A stretch of 64,000 bases of DNA, taken from the NCBI RefSeq assembly GCF_002368395.1, contig NZ_AP018254.1:62001-126000 (forward strand). Direction: 5' to 3'. Positions 18,373-26,830 of the stretch are shown here, in pieces. Position 1 is the first letter of the stretch; each line of letters opens with the position of its first letter. A model generated the notes under the pieces. The model was given only the letters and a program-made list of their open reading frames with translations, had not been told where the DNA came from and made no database searches. A program made the translations under genes and the position numbers. Origin of the DNA: Calothrix sp. NIES-3974 (GTDB lineage Bacteria > Cyanobacteriota > Cyanobacteriia > Cyanobacteriales > Nostocaceae).

Positions 18373-19362
18373 TCAAACAACTTTACATTTACGCAAATAA
18401 GCTGTTTGCCTACCCTTACGCATAGAATCTAAAGCTTTGCGGAGGATTCGCCATTGTAAAGGAGCTTGATTAGACATGGCTCCCTGGGGCTTTAACCAGT
18501 TTGCCACATCGGGATGGGTTTGCTCTAAGCAATTGATGAAGGTGTCCCAAAACCACGGCCACATGGCATCATGGTAATGAATAATTTTTGCCGCTTGGAG
18601 ATATTCCTGCACATACCATGTATCATGGGTTTTGCTACCCATCGCGTAATTATGGGATTCGGGAAGACTACGCCACCTTAAACCAGCCTTAAACATCGCC
18701 AATCCCAGGGATATTTGCTCATTAAAGAACACTCCGGAATTTTGGGACGCGATTTGAGCATCAAAAACTTGTAAACAGGTGTCTAAGTAATGCTGGGCAA
18801 ATTGGCAACTACGACGGTAAGCAAATACACCACCATTCCAATACAGACGGATATTGGCTCCTTCCCTTTCGGTGGTAATCCAGGGTAAGGCTTCGATATC
18901 AATTCCGGTCGCTTGACAAACGCTGCGCCAATAGGGTTCATTGGGGTCATTGACACCGGTTGTACCGATATTGCGGTCAGATGCACAAGCGACAAAATCC
19001 TCATTTTCCCCCAAGTGGAGTAAATGGGGTTCATCCACAATTAACAAATCGCCGTCTAACCAGATAATTGAATCAGTTTGGAAATGGTTTTCTGCGGTGA
19101 GGACAGCATAGGGTTTATTGAGAAACTTATCCCAAGGATAGCGATCGCGGTTTTTTAACCACACATGTTCGACTTGCAACTGCTCAAATGCTGCTAAGGT
19201 GCTACGGGATAGGGGTGGTCCAAAACGGGGTATCACGGCTAAAACTGGTGCATCTGCAAATACTCCCCCCCAGCGACGCAAACTCTCAATCATCCTAATT
19301 GTTTGGCATTCTAACCAACCTGATTCCACGCAACAAACAATTGCATGTTGATGTGTTGTCAT
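18373..19362 (-). CDS. Glycosyltransferase-like protein (GT-A type, DxD)
   Basis: A 329-residue protein starting MTTHQHAIVCCVESGWLE. SIIWLDGDLLIV, at about residues 98-109, looks like the DxD metal/nucleotide-sugar site of GT-A enzymes. YWNGGVFAYRR and FFNEQISLGLAM resemble the acceptor-side blocks of nucleotide-diphospho-sugar transferases (GT8-like). No membrane segment is seen. It is divergent from the GT2 gene at 19547 and belongs to a polysaccharide cluster reaching to 23955. Donor and acceptor are unknown. Confidence 0.7.
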   Translation of the reverse strand: MTTHQHAIVCCVESGWLECQTIRMIESLRRWGGVFADAPVLAVIPRFGPPLSRSTLAAFEQLQVEHVWLKNRDRYPWDKFLNKPYAVLTAENHFQTDSIIWLDGDLLIVDEPHLLHLGENEDFVACASDRNIGTTGVNDPNEPYWRSVCQATGIDIEALPWITTEREGANIRLYWNGGVFAYRRSCQFAQHYLDTCLQVFDAQIASQNSGVFFNEQISLGLAMFKAGLRWRSLPESHNYAMGSKTHDTWYVQEYLQAAKIIHYHDAMWPWFWDTFINCLEQTHPDVANWLKPQGAMSNQAPLQWRILRKALDSMRKGRQTAYLRKCKVV

Positions 19363-19546
19363 AATTTACCCTGGTGCAAAATAACTTTACTGGATTTATA
19401 CAATGACTTTACAAAATTTTTATATCATCACAAATAATTAGTGTGATGATGTTGCTGGGTTGGCATAATCCACAAAAAGCATACCGTAAAATCACAGAGT
19501 AATTGCCGGAAAATTCTGAGCCGTTGATCAAGGATTAGGAGTATAA

Positions 19547-20557
19547 ATGAAATCGCTGGGTGTGGTTGTGATTGGCAGAAATGAGGGGATGCGATTAGTC
19601 CGGTGCTTAGAATCCCTGTTAGCGGAAAATTCCCCGAATTTAAATCTACACATTGTCTATGTGGATTCCGGTTCCACCGATGGTAGTATTATCCAAGCTC
19701 AAAGTTTAGGGGTCGAAGTGGTTGAATTGGATTTATCCATACCTTTCACCGCCGCTCGAGCAAGGAATGCCGGATTAGAATTTTTAGTTTGTCGCCATCC
19801 CCAGTTGGAATTTGTGCAATTTGTCGATGGGGATTGTCGAATTGCACCCGGTTGGTTAGAACGGGGTATAAAAGAGTTAGAAAAGCATCCCGAAATAGTG
19901 GTTGTTTGTGGTCGCAGACGGGAAGAATACCCGGAAAAATCGATTTATAACCGTTTATGCGATATTGAATGGAACACACCCGTCGGTGAAGCAAAAAGCT
20001 GCGGGGGTGATGCGATGATGCGAGTGACAGCCTTGCAAAGGGTAGGAGGCTTTAATCCCAGTTTAATCGCGGGAGAAGAACCGGAATTGTGTGTACGTCT
20101 GCGGGAAGCTGGGGGAAAAATTTGGCGCATTGATGGGGATATGACCTACCATGACGCACAAATGACAAAATTCTCCCAATGGTGGAAGCGATCGCTGCGG
20201 GCTGGTCATGCCTATGCCGAGGGAGCATGGTTACATGGTAACACCTCCCAGCGTCACTGGCTGAAGGAAACCGTGAGTATTTGGATTTGGGGGTTTGTGA
20301 TTCCCTGTCTAGCCATGATCACAGCTTGGTGGACTCAGGGATGGAGCTTGGTATTACTACTAGTAGCCTACATCTGGTTAGGGTACAAAGTTTATCGCTC
20401 CACCCGCGATCGCAGCTTTAACCGTACCGATGCATGTTATTATGCGATCGCCTGTACGGTTGGTAAATTTCCCCAAATCCAAGGACAAATTCAATTTTTC
20501 CTATCTCGTATTCTCAATCGTCAAAACACCTTAGTTGAGTATAAAAGTGCTTCTTGA
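19547..20557 (+). CDS. Family 2 glycosyltransferase
   Basis: A 336-residue GT2 enzyme. The N-terminal GT-A domain begins VVVIGRNEGMRLVRCLESLL, with IVYVDSGSTDGS (first nucleotide-binding block) and VQFVDGDCRI (the metal-binding DGD). Residues about 165-200 (LQRVGGFNPSLIAGEEPELCVRL) carry the ED-type catalytic region. Two hydrophobic segments (about 243-280) anchor the C-terminus in the membrane. It likely adds a sugar to a lipid-linked or polysaccharide precursor. Neighbours are another transferase, a GT4 enzyme and a flippase. Confidence 0.92.
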   Translation: MKSLGVVVIGRNEGMRLVRCLESLLAENSPNLNLHIVYVDSGSTDGSIIQAQSLGVEVVELDLSIPFTAARARNAGLEFLVCRHPQLEFVQFVDGDCRIAPGWLERGIKELEKHPEIVVVCGRRREEYPEKSIYNRLCDIEWNTPVGEAKSCGGDAMMRVTALQRVGGFNPSLIAGEEPELCVRLREAGGKIWRIDGDMTYHDAQMTKFSQWWKRSLRAGHAYAEGAWLHGNTSQRHWLKETVSIWIWGFVIPCLAMITAWWTQGWSLVLLLVAYIWLGYKVYRSTRDRSFNRTDACYYAIACTVGKFPQIQGQIQFFLSRILNRQNTLVEYKSAS

Positions 20558-20572
20558 ATCTATTTTTAATTC

Positions 20573-20612
20573 GTAATACCCGCTACGCGGGAAGCAAGCT
20601 ACGTAATTTGTA
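20573..20612. repeat. CGTAATACCCGCTACGCGG repeat
   Basis: The word series AATACCCGCTACGCGG, GCAAGCTACGTAATTTGTAAT is the reverse complement of a diverged copy at about 18313-18352. Such GCTACGCG/TTCGTAAT tracts are common spacer repeats in this window. Confidence 0.55.
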
Positions 20613-20730
20613 ATAGCCTGTGGTAAGGCTACGCCTACGTAATTCGTAATTATTGGATTAGAGACTATGGGTGTTATGTTTGATTTTTTTTGTGTAGCCT
20701 GTGTTCAACAAAACCAAGTACACTACTATT

Positions 20731-20945
20731 AGAGGATGTTTGTCAAGTTTCCATAAATACTTTATTAACCACATTAACCACCTCTTGAAGACAGACAATA
20801 GGTTAACAGTATATTTACAGTATATTTGTTGTTATCGATTACTCCCGATTCCCTTACAGACGCGACATGTATCGTCTCTTCCCACTCCCAAAAAACGAGA
20901 TTGTTCAGTATTAAAATCTTAAAATCGACTTGTAAAACATCCTCT
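20731..20945. repeat. Family C inverted-repeat element (AGAGGATGTTT ends)
   Basis: Left end AGAGGATGTTTGTCAAG and right end CTTGTAAAACATCCTCT are inverted copies, 215 bases apart. The right half, read on the minus strand, runs AAGTCGATTTTAAGATTTTA... then GGAAGAGACGATACATGTCG and CGTCTGTAAGGG, matching the element at 62295-62380 almost word for word. Some short open frames cross it, but none looks real. Confidence 0.75.
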
Positions 20946-21035
20946 TAGAACCGTTTGCAGTATCACCAAAATTTCACCCATCCTCTACTGATAAATATTC
21001 TAGTTTAATCACTCCTCACAGCTATTCAGATTTGC

Positions 21036-22244
21036 ATGAAAATTGCCTATTTAGTGAATCAATATCCGAAAGTTAGCCACAGCTTTATTCGTCGGGAAAT
21101 TGAAGCGATTGAAACCCATAATGTTGAGGTATTCCGTTTTTCTATTCGCTCCTGTGCGACCGAATTAGTTGACCCTTTAGACCAAGAAGAGTTAAGCAAA
21201 ACTAAGGTTATTTTAGAACGGGGAGTTTGGGGCTTATTCACCGCCTTTATTTTTGTTTTTCTCACCCGTCCTCTTGCCTTTTTTCCAGCTTTGCAACTAG
21301 CAGTTAAATTAGGTTGGCGTTCAGATGTTGGTATTCTCAAACACCTCATCTATTTCGCTGAAGCTTGTGTGTTATTCCGGTGGTTAAAACCGATTCAAGT
21401 CAGTCATTTACATGTTCATTTTGGTACTAACTCCACCACCGTTGCTCTATTATGTCATCGATTAGGTGGTCCAAAGTATAGTTTTACAGCTCATGGACCA
21501 GAGGAATTTGACCGTGCCCGGAGTATTAGCTTGTCGGAAAAAATACATGATGCCCGATTTGTTGTCGCCATTAGCGAATTTGGTCGTAGCCAACTGTATC
21601 GTTACTGTGATTACACCCAATGGGAGAAAACTCACGTAATTAGATGTGGCTTAAATTCAGAATTATTCCAAACATCAGCTACTCCTGTACCGGATAATTA
21701 TCACCTTGTTTGTGTTGGACGCTTATGTGAACAAAAAGGACAATTATTATTAATAAATGCTGTCCAAAAATTGCGTGAGCAAGGGATAATTGTTTACCTA
21801 ACTTTAGTGGGAGATGGGGAAATGCGTCAACCCATCGAAGCATTGATTATGACTCTTAATTTACAACAACAAGTGAAAATTACTGGTTGGGCAAATCAAA
21901 CTCAAGTGCAAGAATATATCAGAGATAGTCGTGTATTTGTCTTACCCAGTTTTGCGGAAGGACTTCCCGTTGTCATTATGGAAGCATTTTTGATGGAACG
22001 TCCTGTGATTAGTACCTATGTTGCGGGAATTCCGGAATTAGTCAAAAATCAGTTCAACGGTTGGTTAGTTCCCCCTGGTTCGGTGACAGCATTGGTGGAT
22101 GCAATTAAAAAAGCAATAAACACATCTCCCGAAGAATTACAAAAAATGGGGAATATGGGTAAGCAAGCTGTGTTAGAAAATCATGATATTCGTCATACAG
22201 CTAAACAGTTGATTGAATTATTTAAAAGGGGGGAAAATAGATGA
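21036..22244 (+). CDS. Family 4 glycosyltransferase
   Basis: A 402-residue GT-B enzyme of the GT4 type. The N-terminal domain begins MKIAYLVNQYPKVSHSFIRREI, the start typical of colanic-acid-type GT4 enzymes. It contains VSHLHVHFGTNSTTVALL and FTAHGPEEF. The C-terminal donor domain starts at LVCVGRLCEQKGQ and carries the E-x7-E motif region SFAEGLPVVIMEAFLMERPV followed by GIPELV. It transfers a sugar from a nucleotide donor during exopolysaccharide or O-chain assembly. A flippase gene follows on the same strand. Confidence 0.93.
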   Translation: MKIAYLVNQYPKVSHSFIRREIEAIETHNVEVFRFSIRSCATELVDPLDQEELSKTKVILERGVWGLFTAFIFVFLTRPLAFFPALQLAVKLGWRSDVGILKHLIYFAEACVLFRWLKPIQVSHLHVHFGTNSTTVALLCHRLGGPKYSFTAHGPEEFDRARSISLSEKIHDARFVVAISEFGRSQLYRYCDYTQWEKTHVIRCGLNSELFQTSATPVPDNYHLVCVGRLCEQKGQLLLINAVQKLREQGIIVYLTLVGDGEMRQPIEALIMTLNLQQQVKITGWANQTQVQEYIRDSRVFVLPSFAEGLPVVIMEAFLMERPVISTYVAGIPELVKNQFNGWLVPPGSVTALVDAIKKAINTSPEELQKMGNMGKQAVLENHDIRHTAKQLIELFKRGENR

Positions 22245-22602
22245 TAAGTCGATAGGTCGCATTCAAACAATACGGAAAACTTTTTTCGGCTGATGAGAGA
22301 CAATGATTTACAACAGATTGTCGTTTTTCAGGGTTGTGTTGTTGAAATTTTCAAAGCTTGTGAGAAGCTGCTTTTATCGAACAAGTGAAAAAGCAAAATT
22401 TAAAAGGAACTAATAATTTACTTTTGCTTATTTATTTTAATAATTATGTTTGAACACTCAATTATATATATGTAATAAAATCTCATACCAAGACGCATTA
22501 TGCAAGTTTTTTGGGCGTAAATAAGTAAAATAGTCAAGTTAATCTGATATAAATTCAGCTGTATCTTATATCTAAAATCAAACATCCACAATCCCAAATG
22601 AT
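22245..22602. other. AT-rich spacer
   Basis: I see no gene, tandem repeat or clear terminator in this 358-base spacer. It is AT-rich and probably holds the flippase promoter, but I cannot point to boxes with confidence. Confidence 0.4.
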
Positions 22603-23955
22603 ATGGTCACAAAACTTAAATCTAAAACAGTTCGCGGTGCTGCATGGACAATTGCCGGTTATGGTACAAGTCAGTTGATTAGATTTGGTGGAAATATTAT
22701 TCTCACCCGCTTACTTGCACCCCAATATTTTGGATTTATGGCAGTTGTGAATACTCTGCTAATTGGGATTGAATTGCTATCGGATCTAGGAATTGGTCAA
22801 AGTATTATTCAGCATAAACGGGGGGATGACCCGGAGTTTTTAAATACTGCTTGGACGCTACAAATAGTCCGTGGTGTGGGGATTTGGTTATTGTGTTTAG
22901 CCATGACAATTCCGGTCACAAATTACTATGGAGATAGACGGTTATTGTGGATGTTTCCTTTGATGGGTTTGGGTTCAGTAATTTTAGGATTTATGTCTAC
23001 AGCCTATGTCCAACTGAATCGTCACATGGATTTACGCAAGGTTGTCTCTTTTGACATTACAATACAAACTTTATCCTTGGGGATTTTAATTATACTGGCA
23101 TTTTTCTTTAAAAATATTTGGATTTTCGCCGTTGCTGGTTTAGCCGGAAATATTTTGCGAACTCTGGGTAGTCATTGGATGATTGCTGGTAAATTACCTC
23201 GTTTTGCGTGGGAAAAAGATGCTTTGAGGGATTTAATTTCCTTTGGAAAATGGATGTTTGTGGCAACAGCTTTAATGTTTTTAGCTGAACAATCAGATAA
23301 ATTAATTGTAGGGAAATTACTCTCATTAGAGGTTTTAGGAGTTTACTCAATCGCCGCAACTTTGGCCAATATGCCCAGGGAAGTAATTAAATCCCTAAGT
23401 TACCGGGTGATTTTTCCGACAATTTCTGCACAGACAGATTTATCCCGTAGCGAATTACGGACAAAAATTGCTCAAAAACGCCAAAAAGCTTTACTTGCGG
23501 TAGCAATTGGCTTGGCATTATTAGTAAATATCGGTGATGGGGTGATAGCCTTCCTCTATGACCAGCGCTATACCGCAGCTATTTGGATGATGCCTATATT
23601 ATGTAGTGGAATTTGGTTTTCTGTTTTGTTTTATACTCTCAGTCCTGCCCTCGTTGCTCTCGGACAACCTGTTTATGTTGCTCAAAGTAACCTGATGCGA
23701 TTTTTGATGATTAGTGTGGGTTTACCATTAGCATACACACAATGGGGTGTAGTAGGCGCGATCGCCACCATTGCGTTGAGTGATTTTCCTTTATATCTGG
23801 CGATTAATTACGGACTATGGCGGGAAAAGTTATCATGTTTCCGTCAGGATATGCAAAGTACTTTGGTTTATATTGCAGCTTTGTTAATTTTCATGTTGAT
23901 ACGGGTTGTCTGCGGTTTAGGTACTCCCTTCGACTCAATTCCACCCTTGAGTTGA
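22603..23955 (+). CDS. Oligosaccharide flippase (Wzx/MOP family)
   Basis: A 450-residue integral membrane protein with about 12 hydrophobic segments. The N-terminus (VRGAAWTIAGYGTSQLIRFGGNIILTRLLAPQYFG) and ELLSDLGIGQSIIQ are characteristic of RfbX/Wzx-type flippases, which move lipid-linked sugar units across the cytoplasmic membrane. Context supports this: it closes a cluster of glycosyltransferase genes. The C-terminus ends abruptly (LGTPFDSIPPLS) next to a GGGAGTAGGGAG repeat tract, so the last few residues may derive from repeat sequence. Confidence 0.92.
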   Translation: MVTKLKSKTVRGAAWTIAGYGTSQLIRFGGNIILTRLLAPQYFGFMAVVNTLLIGIELLSDLGIGQSIIQHKRGDDPEFLNTAWTLQIVRGVGIWLLCLAMTIPVTNYYGDRRLLWMFPLMGLGSVILGFMSTAYVQLNRHMDLRKVVSFDITIQTLSLGILIILAFFFKNIWIFAVAGLAGNILRTLGSHWMIAGKLPRFAWEKDALRDLISFGKWMFVATALMFLAEQSDKLIVGKLLSLEVLGVYSIAATLANMPREVIKSLSYRVIFPTISAQTDLSRSELRTKIAQKRQKALLAVAIGLALLVNIGDGVIAFLYDQRYTAAIWMMPILCSGIWFSVLFYTLSPALVALGQPVYVAQSNLMRFLMISVGLPLAYTQWGVVGAIATIALSDFPLYLAINYGLWREKLSCFRQDMQSTLVYIAALLIFMLIRVVCGLGTPFDSIPPLS

Positions 23956-24046
23956 AAATTGAGGGAGTAGGGAGAAACGACCCACCATGTCGTTTGGACA
24001 CAACTAAGTAGGTAAGCACGGAAATTTTCCGCTATGTAACAAAGTC

Positions 24047-24229
24047 TTAACCTGATGGATTAGAGTTAAATTTTACACGCAGTGTACTATGATTGCTTTT
24101 TTCCCCTCTAGCTTGAACGCCATTGATTACAGCCTAAGCAAGGTCTAGTTCATCATCAAATGTTTGACCAGATAACTCCGATTTTTTATATATCTTAACA
24201 TAGCTGACTTTTTTGCTGCCTACCTACTT
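24047..24229 (-). pseudogene. Coding relic inside an AAGTAGGTA inverted-repeat element
   Basis: On the minus strand one frame reads fluently through SYVKIYKKSELSGQTFDDEL, DLA, one TAG stop (about 24134), then AVINGVQARGEKSNHSTLRV and KFNSNPSG before TAA. The stretch has no ATG. It is bounded by TAAGTAGGTA (24005) and TACCTACTTA (to 24230), inverted ends like those of family B. It may be an old gene fragment or the coding part of a decayed small mobile element. I do not know the family. Confidence 0.4.
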
Positions 24230-24422
24230 AAACAGAAAATAGTTTATTTCGACTCTCCACTCCCCACTCTCTATTTTCTAGCGAGGTAATATACTCGGTT
24301 TCCTTTAATTACGCTTTTACTTTCCTCCTGTATCCTGTATTCTGTATCTTGTCTTCTGTATCCTGTATTCTGCTCAAACTATGTAGTTAGTTGAAGTGTA
24401 AGGAGTGCAGGTAAAATCGATT

Positions 24423-25250
24423 ATGAATAGTCCAGAACCCGAACGATATGTAAATCAAAACCTACGTCGTCGTTCTTTCCGGGGGGAAAATCTCCGCAAT
24501 GCTGATTTTCGAGGTGCAGATTTGCGGGGTTGTGATTTTAGTTACTGTAATTTAACGGGGGCAAATTTGAGTCGTGTTCGTGTCGGTAAGACCCCCGCAG
24601 ATGCTCTGTTGGTTACAGTTATAACCCTAATTGTGGTGATTGCGGCTTTCCACGCGATGAGTCAAATGTTATTTGCGGTAATGGGACTCACCCCTGAAGA
24701 TGATTCATGGAAATATGTTTTAGCCCTCATAATTAGTTTAGCGATCGCAGTTATTTTTGCTGCCATGAGACACTGGTTAGAATATCGCCGGATTGCGACG
24801 ATTTTATCAGGGGCTGCATCTAGTGCTTTGCTAGGATTTTATTATGGCGGTGTCTTCAGCAACAAAAATCTGCAAATTGCGGCCATTACTGCGGCTATTT
24901 CGGCGATTATCATCGCTGTATTTAGTTATTTTGGTAGTGGATTAGTGGCGATCGCAGTTAGTGTAGCTGGTTGCGTTGCTTCCTATGGATTAACCTTTTT
25001 TGTTGGTGTTTGGGCAATTATACACCTGAGCGGACAAAGTTGGTTGTGGGGTATTTGCTTGAGCTTACTGACTTTAATTTTGATGGCGATCGCTCTTGTC
25101 AACCTGTTATTAGCATATAGGGAAATCAGCCATTTTCGCATCACCTCATTCCGGGGTGCAAACCTGACCAATACCAACTTTGAAGGTGTCAACCTCTCCC
25201 ATGCTAATACTTCTGGGGCCATATTCAGCAAGCACGGAAGTATCGGTTAA
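24423..25250 (+). CDS. Pentapeptide-repeat membrane protein
   Basis: The protein has 275 residues from ATG 24423 (MNSPEPERYV); a GTG at 24405 is possible. Residues about 16-50 form pentapeptide repeats (SFRGENLRNADFRGADLRGC, then NLTGANL). About six hydrophobic segments follow (about 60-235). A second short pentapeptide run (SFRGANLTNTNFEGVNLSHAN) closes the protein. The layout, repeat-membrane-repeat, is familiar in cyanobacteria but has no known function. The last residues (SKHGSIG) meet the start of a family B element. Confidence 0.8.
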   Translation: MNSPEPERYVNQNLRRRSFRGENLRNADFRGADLRGCDFSYCNLTGANLSRVRVGKTPADALLVTVITLIVVIAAFHAMSQMLFAVMGLTPEDDSWKYVLALIISLAIAVIFAAMRHWLEYRRIATILSGAASSALLGFYYGGVFSNKNLQIAAITAAISAIIIAVFSYFGSGLVAIAVSVAGCVASYGLTFFVGVWAIIHLSGQSWLWGICLSLLTLILMAIALVNLLLAYREISHFRITSFRGANLTNTNFEGVNLSHANTSGAIFSKHGSIG

Positions 25251-25372
25251 GTGAGTAGGTGGGTCGTACAAATTGTCGTTGAGGGAGTACAGACGACCCG
25301 TCAGGGAGTAGAGACGACCCGACGGGTTCTCTCTACGCCAAATTATCGGTTACGTTGCGCTTTTATCAGTAA
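25247..25372. repeat. Family B element carrying an inserted hairpin
   Basis: Left arm AAGTGAGTAGGTGGGTCGTA...AATTGTCGTTG and right arm CCAAATTATCGGTTACGTTG...TTTTATCAGTAATT match, in reverse orientation, the two halves of the compact element at 30205-30288. Between them lie about 55 extra bases with GTAGAGACGACCCGACGGGT and a CTCTCTAC end, the hairpin module. The 30205 copy has no such insert. Confidence 0.75.
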
Positions 25373-25419
25373 TTTTATCTCCCATACTAGTTACAGCTTT
25401 TATCCACCACTACTTTCAT

Positions 25420-25875
25420 TTGCTTTTAAATCGCTTTTTACCAAAAATCCAAGCACCAGAAGTGATGGGAGTCAAGGGAACCTTTCCCACTCTAGTGAGT
25501 TGGTGGGAAGGTTTGTACTCTTGGTTGGTGATGGTAATGTCTTTTTTGATGACTTTTACTTTTGTCATTCCCGCAGTACCTATCTTGAATGAATCTAGAG
25601 ATTCCAGTTTGATTTCAGGACAACTGGGTATGATATTCCCTCTGTTATGGCTATTCAGTGCAGCTTTTTTATTCCAAGTAGAATACCTATACAAGAATTT
25701 GCTGATTCAATCCTATACAAATCATCAAAACCAGTCAAAGAAATCTAGGTTGTCAAATCCAGATAGTTCGCATTTAATTGAACAAGAATTAAATCAGATG
25801 CGTACCAACTTGGGAATGACTGTTGTCCACAAAAAAAATCAACCAAATCAAACAAATAGACATACCCAGAAATAA
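25420..25875 (+). CDS. Small membrane protein, unknown
   Basis: From a TTG at 25420 the frame gives 151 residues with two membrane segments (about 34-50 and 67-89), a loop containing PAVPILNESRDSS and a polar Asn/Gln/Lys-rich tail. I do not recognise the family. The frame stays open upstream to 25312 and would add a hydrophobic stretch (IIGYVALLSVILSPILVTA), but it has no ATG, GTG or TTG there and part of it lies in a family B repeat. The true N-terminus may have been replaced by the repeat. The 3' end is 25 bases before the aminotransferase start. Confidence 0.5.
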   Translation: MLLNRFLPKIQAPEVMGVKGTFPTLVSWWEGLYSWLVMVMSFLMTFTFVIPAVPILNESRDSSLISGQLGMIFPLLWLFSAAFLFQVEYLYKNLLIQSYTNHQNQSKKSRLSNPDSSHLIEQELNQMRTNLGMTVVHKKNQPNQTNRHTQK

Positions 25876-25900
25876 AATAATCCAAAATCTAAAATCCCAC

Positions 25901-26713
25901 GTGAAACAGTACTACTGGTACAAAGGCAAACTTGTTAACTCTTCCCAGATCCAAATCTCCCTTGATAATCCCGGTTTACTCTACGGAGCAACGGTATTTA
26001 CAACCCTACGAGTTTACGAACATAACCTTGACCACCACCTCACTGATTGGTCTAGTCATTGCGAAAGGATTAAAAATTCCTTAAATTTTTTTGGTTGGAA
26101 CCAACCGGACTGGAAACAGGTAAGGAATGGGGCAAAATTATTACAGGAATATTTTCCCGTACTGCGCATTACCATCTTTCCCGATGGAGGGGAACTGATT
26201 ACGGGTCGGGTTTTACCCCAGAATTTACCGCAAATGCAAACAGATGGTATCGCTGCTAGGATGGTAGATGGGAGCCTATACCGTTCCTTTCCCCAGCATA
26301 AAACAGGTAACTATTTAGCTGCTTGGTGGGCAAAAATCAGTGTCTGCAATTCCCAGCCAAATTGTCAAGAAGCAATTTTGATTGATGAAGTGGGTAATTG
26401 GCTAGAAACTAGTACCGGGAATTTGTGGGGATGGGGTCAGGGTTGTTGGTGGACACCTCCACTCACAGGGAAAATTTTACCAGGAATTGGGCGATCGCAT
26501 ATCTATTCCTATCTGCAAACCCAAAACCAAACCATCCGGGAAAACCCCTGGACACCAGAAATTATCAATCAACTGGAAACTTTGGCCTACACTAACAGCG
26601 TTGTGGAAATTATCCCCATCCATACGGTTATCCACCCTTGTCAACAGCTACAATATAATCCTCACCATGCTAGTCTGGAAATTTTACGGAGATTTTTTAC
26701 TACATCAACCTGA
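25901..26713 (+). CDS. pabC: Aminotransferase class IV, probably aminodeoxychorismate lyase
   Basis: The protein has 270 residues from GTG 25901 (MKQYYWYKGKLV); the longer TTG frame from 25823 overlaps the previous gene and adds non-family sequence. Class IV landmarks are DNPGLLYGATVFTTLRVY, the PLP lysine in HKTGNYLAAWWAK, EAILIDEVGNWLETSTGNLW and the C-terminal TNSVVEIIPI. PabC releases pyruvate from aminodeoxychorismate to give 4-aminobenzoate for folate. Branched-chain or D-amino-acid aminotransferases share the fold; the short form and the HKTGNYL lysine site favour PabC, without proof. Confidence 0.8.
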   Translation: MKQYYWYKGKLVNSSQIQISLDNPGLLYGATVFTTLRVYEHNLDHHLTDWSSHCERIKNSLNFFGWNQPDWKQVRNGAKLLQEYFPVLRITIFPDGGELITGRVLPQNLPQMQTDGIAARMVDGSLYRSFPQHKTGNYLAAWWAKISVCNSQPNCQEAILIDEVGNWLETSTGNLWGWGQGCWWTPPLTGKILPGIGRSHIYSYLQTQNQTIRENPWTPEIINQLETLAYTNSVVEIIPIHTVIHPCQQLQYNPHHASLEILRRFFTTST

Positions 26714-26830
26714 AAATCGAATTCAAAGCAGATGAGAATAGCTTAAAATAAGTTAACATTATGTTTAATAATACCCTTCTCTAAGCAGACGCGAAGCGAA
26801 CGGACAAGAACACAGGAGGATTAATCGGGC

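Noticed and set aside
20701-20922. 73-residue frame between GT2 and GT4 genes
   Set aside because: Most of it lies within the family C inverted-repeat element, and the sequence is not protein-like.
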